Positions 5,685-6,811 of a stretch of DNA of 6,811 bases are shown one piece after another; position 1 is the first letter of the stretch; each line of letters starts with the position of its first letter. The notes under the pieces were generated by a model. That model was not told where the DNA came from. It saw only the letters and a program-made list of their open reading frames with translations, and did not search any database. The DNA is from Bryobacterales bacterium (GTDB lineage: Bacteria > Acidobacteriota > Terriglobia > Bryobacterales > Bryobacteraceae), in assembly GCA_003487005.1 (NCBI GenBank), contig DNFG01000264.1, positions 1 through 6,811 on the forward strand, in the 5' to 3' direction. A program made the translations under genes and the position numbers.

Positions 5685-6811
5685 TCAGGGCACCGTCAGA
5701 ACCCGGAAACCACTCCGCGTCAGTTCCTCGCGGTCCAGGAAACTGCGCCCGTCCACAACCACGGCGTGCCGCGTCAGCGCCTTCAGTTCCGCCCAGTCCA
5801 GCTCAAGATACTCATGCCATTCGGTGACCAGCACCACCGCATCGGCATCCTCGAACAGCGCTTCGGCCTTCTCGACCAACTCCACTTCCAGATCCGGGCA
5901 TTCCTCCCGGAATCGCGTCATCGCCACCGGGTCGTGCGCCTTCACGTGCGCGCCATGCTGGATCAACCGCCGCGCAATATCGAGCGACGGCGCCTCGCGC
6001 AAATCGTCCGTGTTCGGCTTGAATGCCAGTCCCAGCAATCCCACCGACCGCCCCTTCAGAATCTTCAATTCGCCCAGCAGCCTTTCCACCACTTTCACGC
6101 GCTGCCGCTTGTTCACATCCCGCGCCGCGCTCACAATCGGCATCGCCTGCCCGTACTCGGCCGCCGTGCTGATCAGCGCCGCCGTATCCTTCCCGAAACA
6201 CGACCCGCCCCAACCCAACCCCGCCTGCAGAAACCGCGGTCCAATCCGCTGGTCCAGACCAATCCCCCGCGCCACTTCGCGAATATCGGCGCCCACCCGC
6301 TCCGACAAATTGCCAATTTCGTTAATAAAACTGATTTTTAGCGCCAAAAACGCATTTGCCGCGTACTTGATCAGCTCCGCCGACGCCAGATCCGTCGCCA
6401 CCATCGGCACCGCACCCATGTCGTCCGGCCTCGGCAGGAACGACGGCGCCGGAAACGTCTGGTCAATCAACGGCCGGTACAGCCGGTACAACACCCCCCG
6501 CGTCTGCTCGCTGTCCGCGCCCACCACGATCCGGTCCGGATACAGCGAATCCGCCAGCGCCGAACCCTCGCGCAGAAACTCGGGATTCGAAGCCACCGCG
6601 AACCTTCCATCCGCCTTGCCTTCGTGGTGCTTCTCGTAGGAGGCCCGGATCAGCGACTCCACCCAATTGCCGCTGCCGATCGGCACCGTGCTCTTGTTCA
6701 CCACCACCGTGAATTCGCCGTTCAGATACTGCCCGATCGCCTCGCTCGCCGCCCGCAAATACCGCAAATCCGGACTCCCGTCCGCCTGCGGCGGCGTGCC
6801 CACCGCAATGA
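5685..6811 (-). CDS. ugd: UDP-glucose 6-dehydrogenase, N-terminus missing (runs off right edge)
   Basis: 375 codons plus two bases of a split codon are present. NAD+-dependent oxidation of UDP-glucose to UDP-glucuronate, precursor of capsule, exopolysaccharide and glycolipid sugars; cytosolic. The frame enters with IAVGTPPQADG, the end of the NAD-binding Rossmann domain, so roughly the first 80 residues lie outside; the GTG at 6803 is internal (Val of AVGTPP), not the start. Motifs in order: KSTVPIGSG, NPEFLREGSALAD, LYPDRIVVG, AELIKYAANAFLALKISFIN, catalytic loop GLGWGGSCFGKDTAAL with Cys codon at 6200-6198, and C-terminal domain GLAFKPNTDDLREAPSLDI ending in HDPVA, LVTEWHEY and DGRSFLD. The catalytic loop has WGGSCFGKD rather than the commoner FGGSCFPKD, a variant I associate with cyanobacterial-type enzymes. 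First gene of the three-gene minus-strand cluster as far as visible. Confidence 0.95.
   Translation of the reverse strand, partial: IAVGTPPQADGSPDLRYLRAASEAIGQYLNGEFTVVVNKSTVPIGSGNWVESLIRASYEKHHEGKADGRFAVASNPEFLREGSALADSLYPDRIVVGADSEQTRGVLYRLYRPLIDQTFPAPSFLPRPDDMGAVPMVATDLASAELIKYAANAFLALKISFINEIGNLSERVGADIREVARGIGLDQRIGPRFLQAGLGWGGSCFGKDTAALISTAAEYGQAMPIVSAARDVNKRQRVKVVERLLGELKILKGRSVGLLGLAFKPNTDDLREAPSLDIARRLIQHGAHVKAHDPVAMTRFREECPDLEVELVEKAEALFEDADAVVLVTEWHEYLELDWAELKALTRHAVVVDGRSFLDREELTRSGFRVLTVP

Noticed and set aside
5274..6341. Long plus-strand open frames antisense to the GNAT and ugd genes (also 5548-6639)
   Set aside because: Shadows of strongly identified minus-strand enzymes; their translations are Arg/Pro/His- or Ser/Arg-rich without motifs.
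1..6811. CRISPR array, insertion sequence, tRNA or attachment site
   Set aside because: No spaced direct repeats, terminal inverted repeats with a transposase, cloverleaf sequences or integrase genes were seen anywhere in the window.

Overview
This is a GC-rich bacterial chromosomal segment with dense gene packing: seven complete or near-complete genes and one cut off at the left edge, and only two gaps longer than a few bases. The protein set suggests a soil or environmental Gram-negative bacterium: an MgtE magnesium channel, a Tat-exported SH3b protein, a phosphoenolpyruvate-mutase-like enzyme, a cyanobacterial-style UDP-glucose dehydrogenase active site, and a membrane protein with a TDNK motif. 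Acidobacteriota (Solibacter/Bryobacter-like) is my best guess. It is inferred from style and composition, not from a marker gene. There are no tRNA or rRNA genes, CRISPR array, insertion sequence or prophage genes.

Layout, left to right. (1) Bases 1-1801, minus strand: mgtE, then a 1-base stop/start overlap into a secreted protein that runs off the left edge. (2) Bases 1802-1907: a 106-base gap serving as the mgtE leader, with a ribosome-binding site and a two-part hairpin. (3) Bases 1908-3462, minus strand: a two-gene operon, a PEP-mutase/isocitrate-lyase-superfamily enzyme followed after 4 bases by a Tat-exported SH3b protein. (4) Bases 3463-3530: a short divergent promoter region with an extended -10-like element for each side. 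(5) Bases 3531-4403, plus strand: a single uncharacterised gene with a DUF4259-like N-terminus, the only plus-strand gene. (6) Bases 4407-6811, minus strand: UDP-glucose 6-dehydrogenase (cut by the right edge), a spermidine/diamine-type GNAT acetyltransferase and an uncharacterised five-helix membrane protein, with 3-base gaps, so probably one transcript.

Functionally the window is mixed housekeeping and cell-envelope content: magnesium homeostasis, UDP-glucuronate supply for polysaccharide, and several envelope proteins of unknown role. I see no convincing new defence, mobile or biosynthetic system. The points most worth a second look are the divergent, apparently leaderless promoter pair, the G7 tract at the PEP-mutase/SH3 junction, the TDNK membrane protein, and the DUF4259-like protein with an unassigned C-terminal half.
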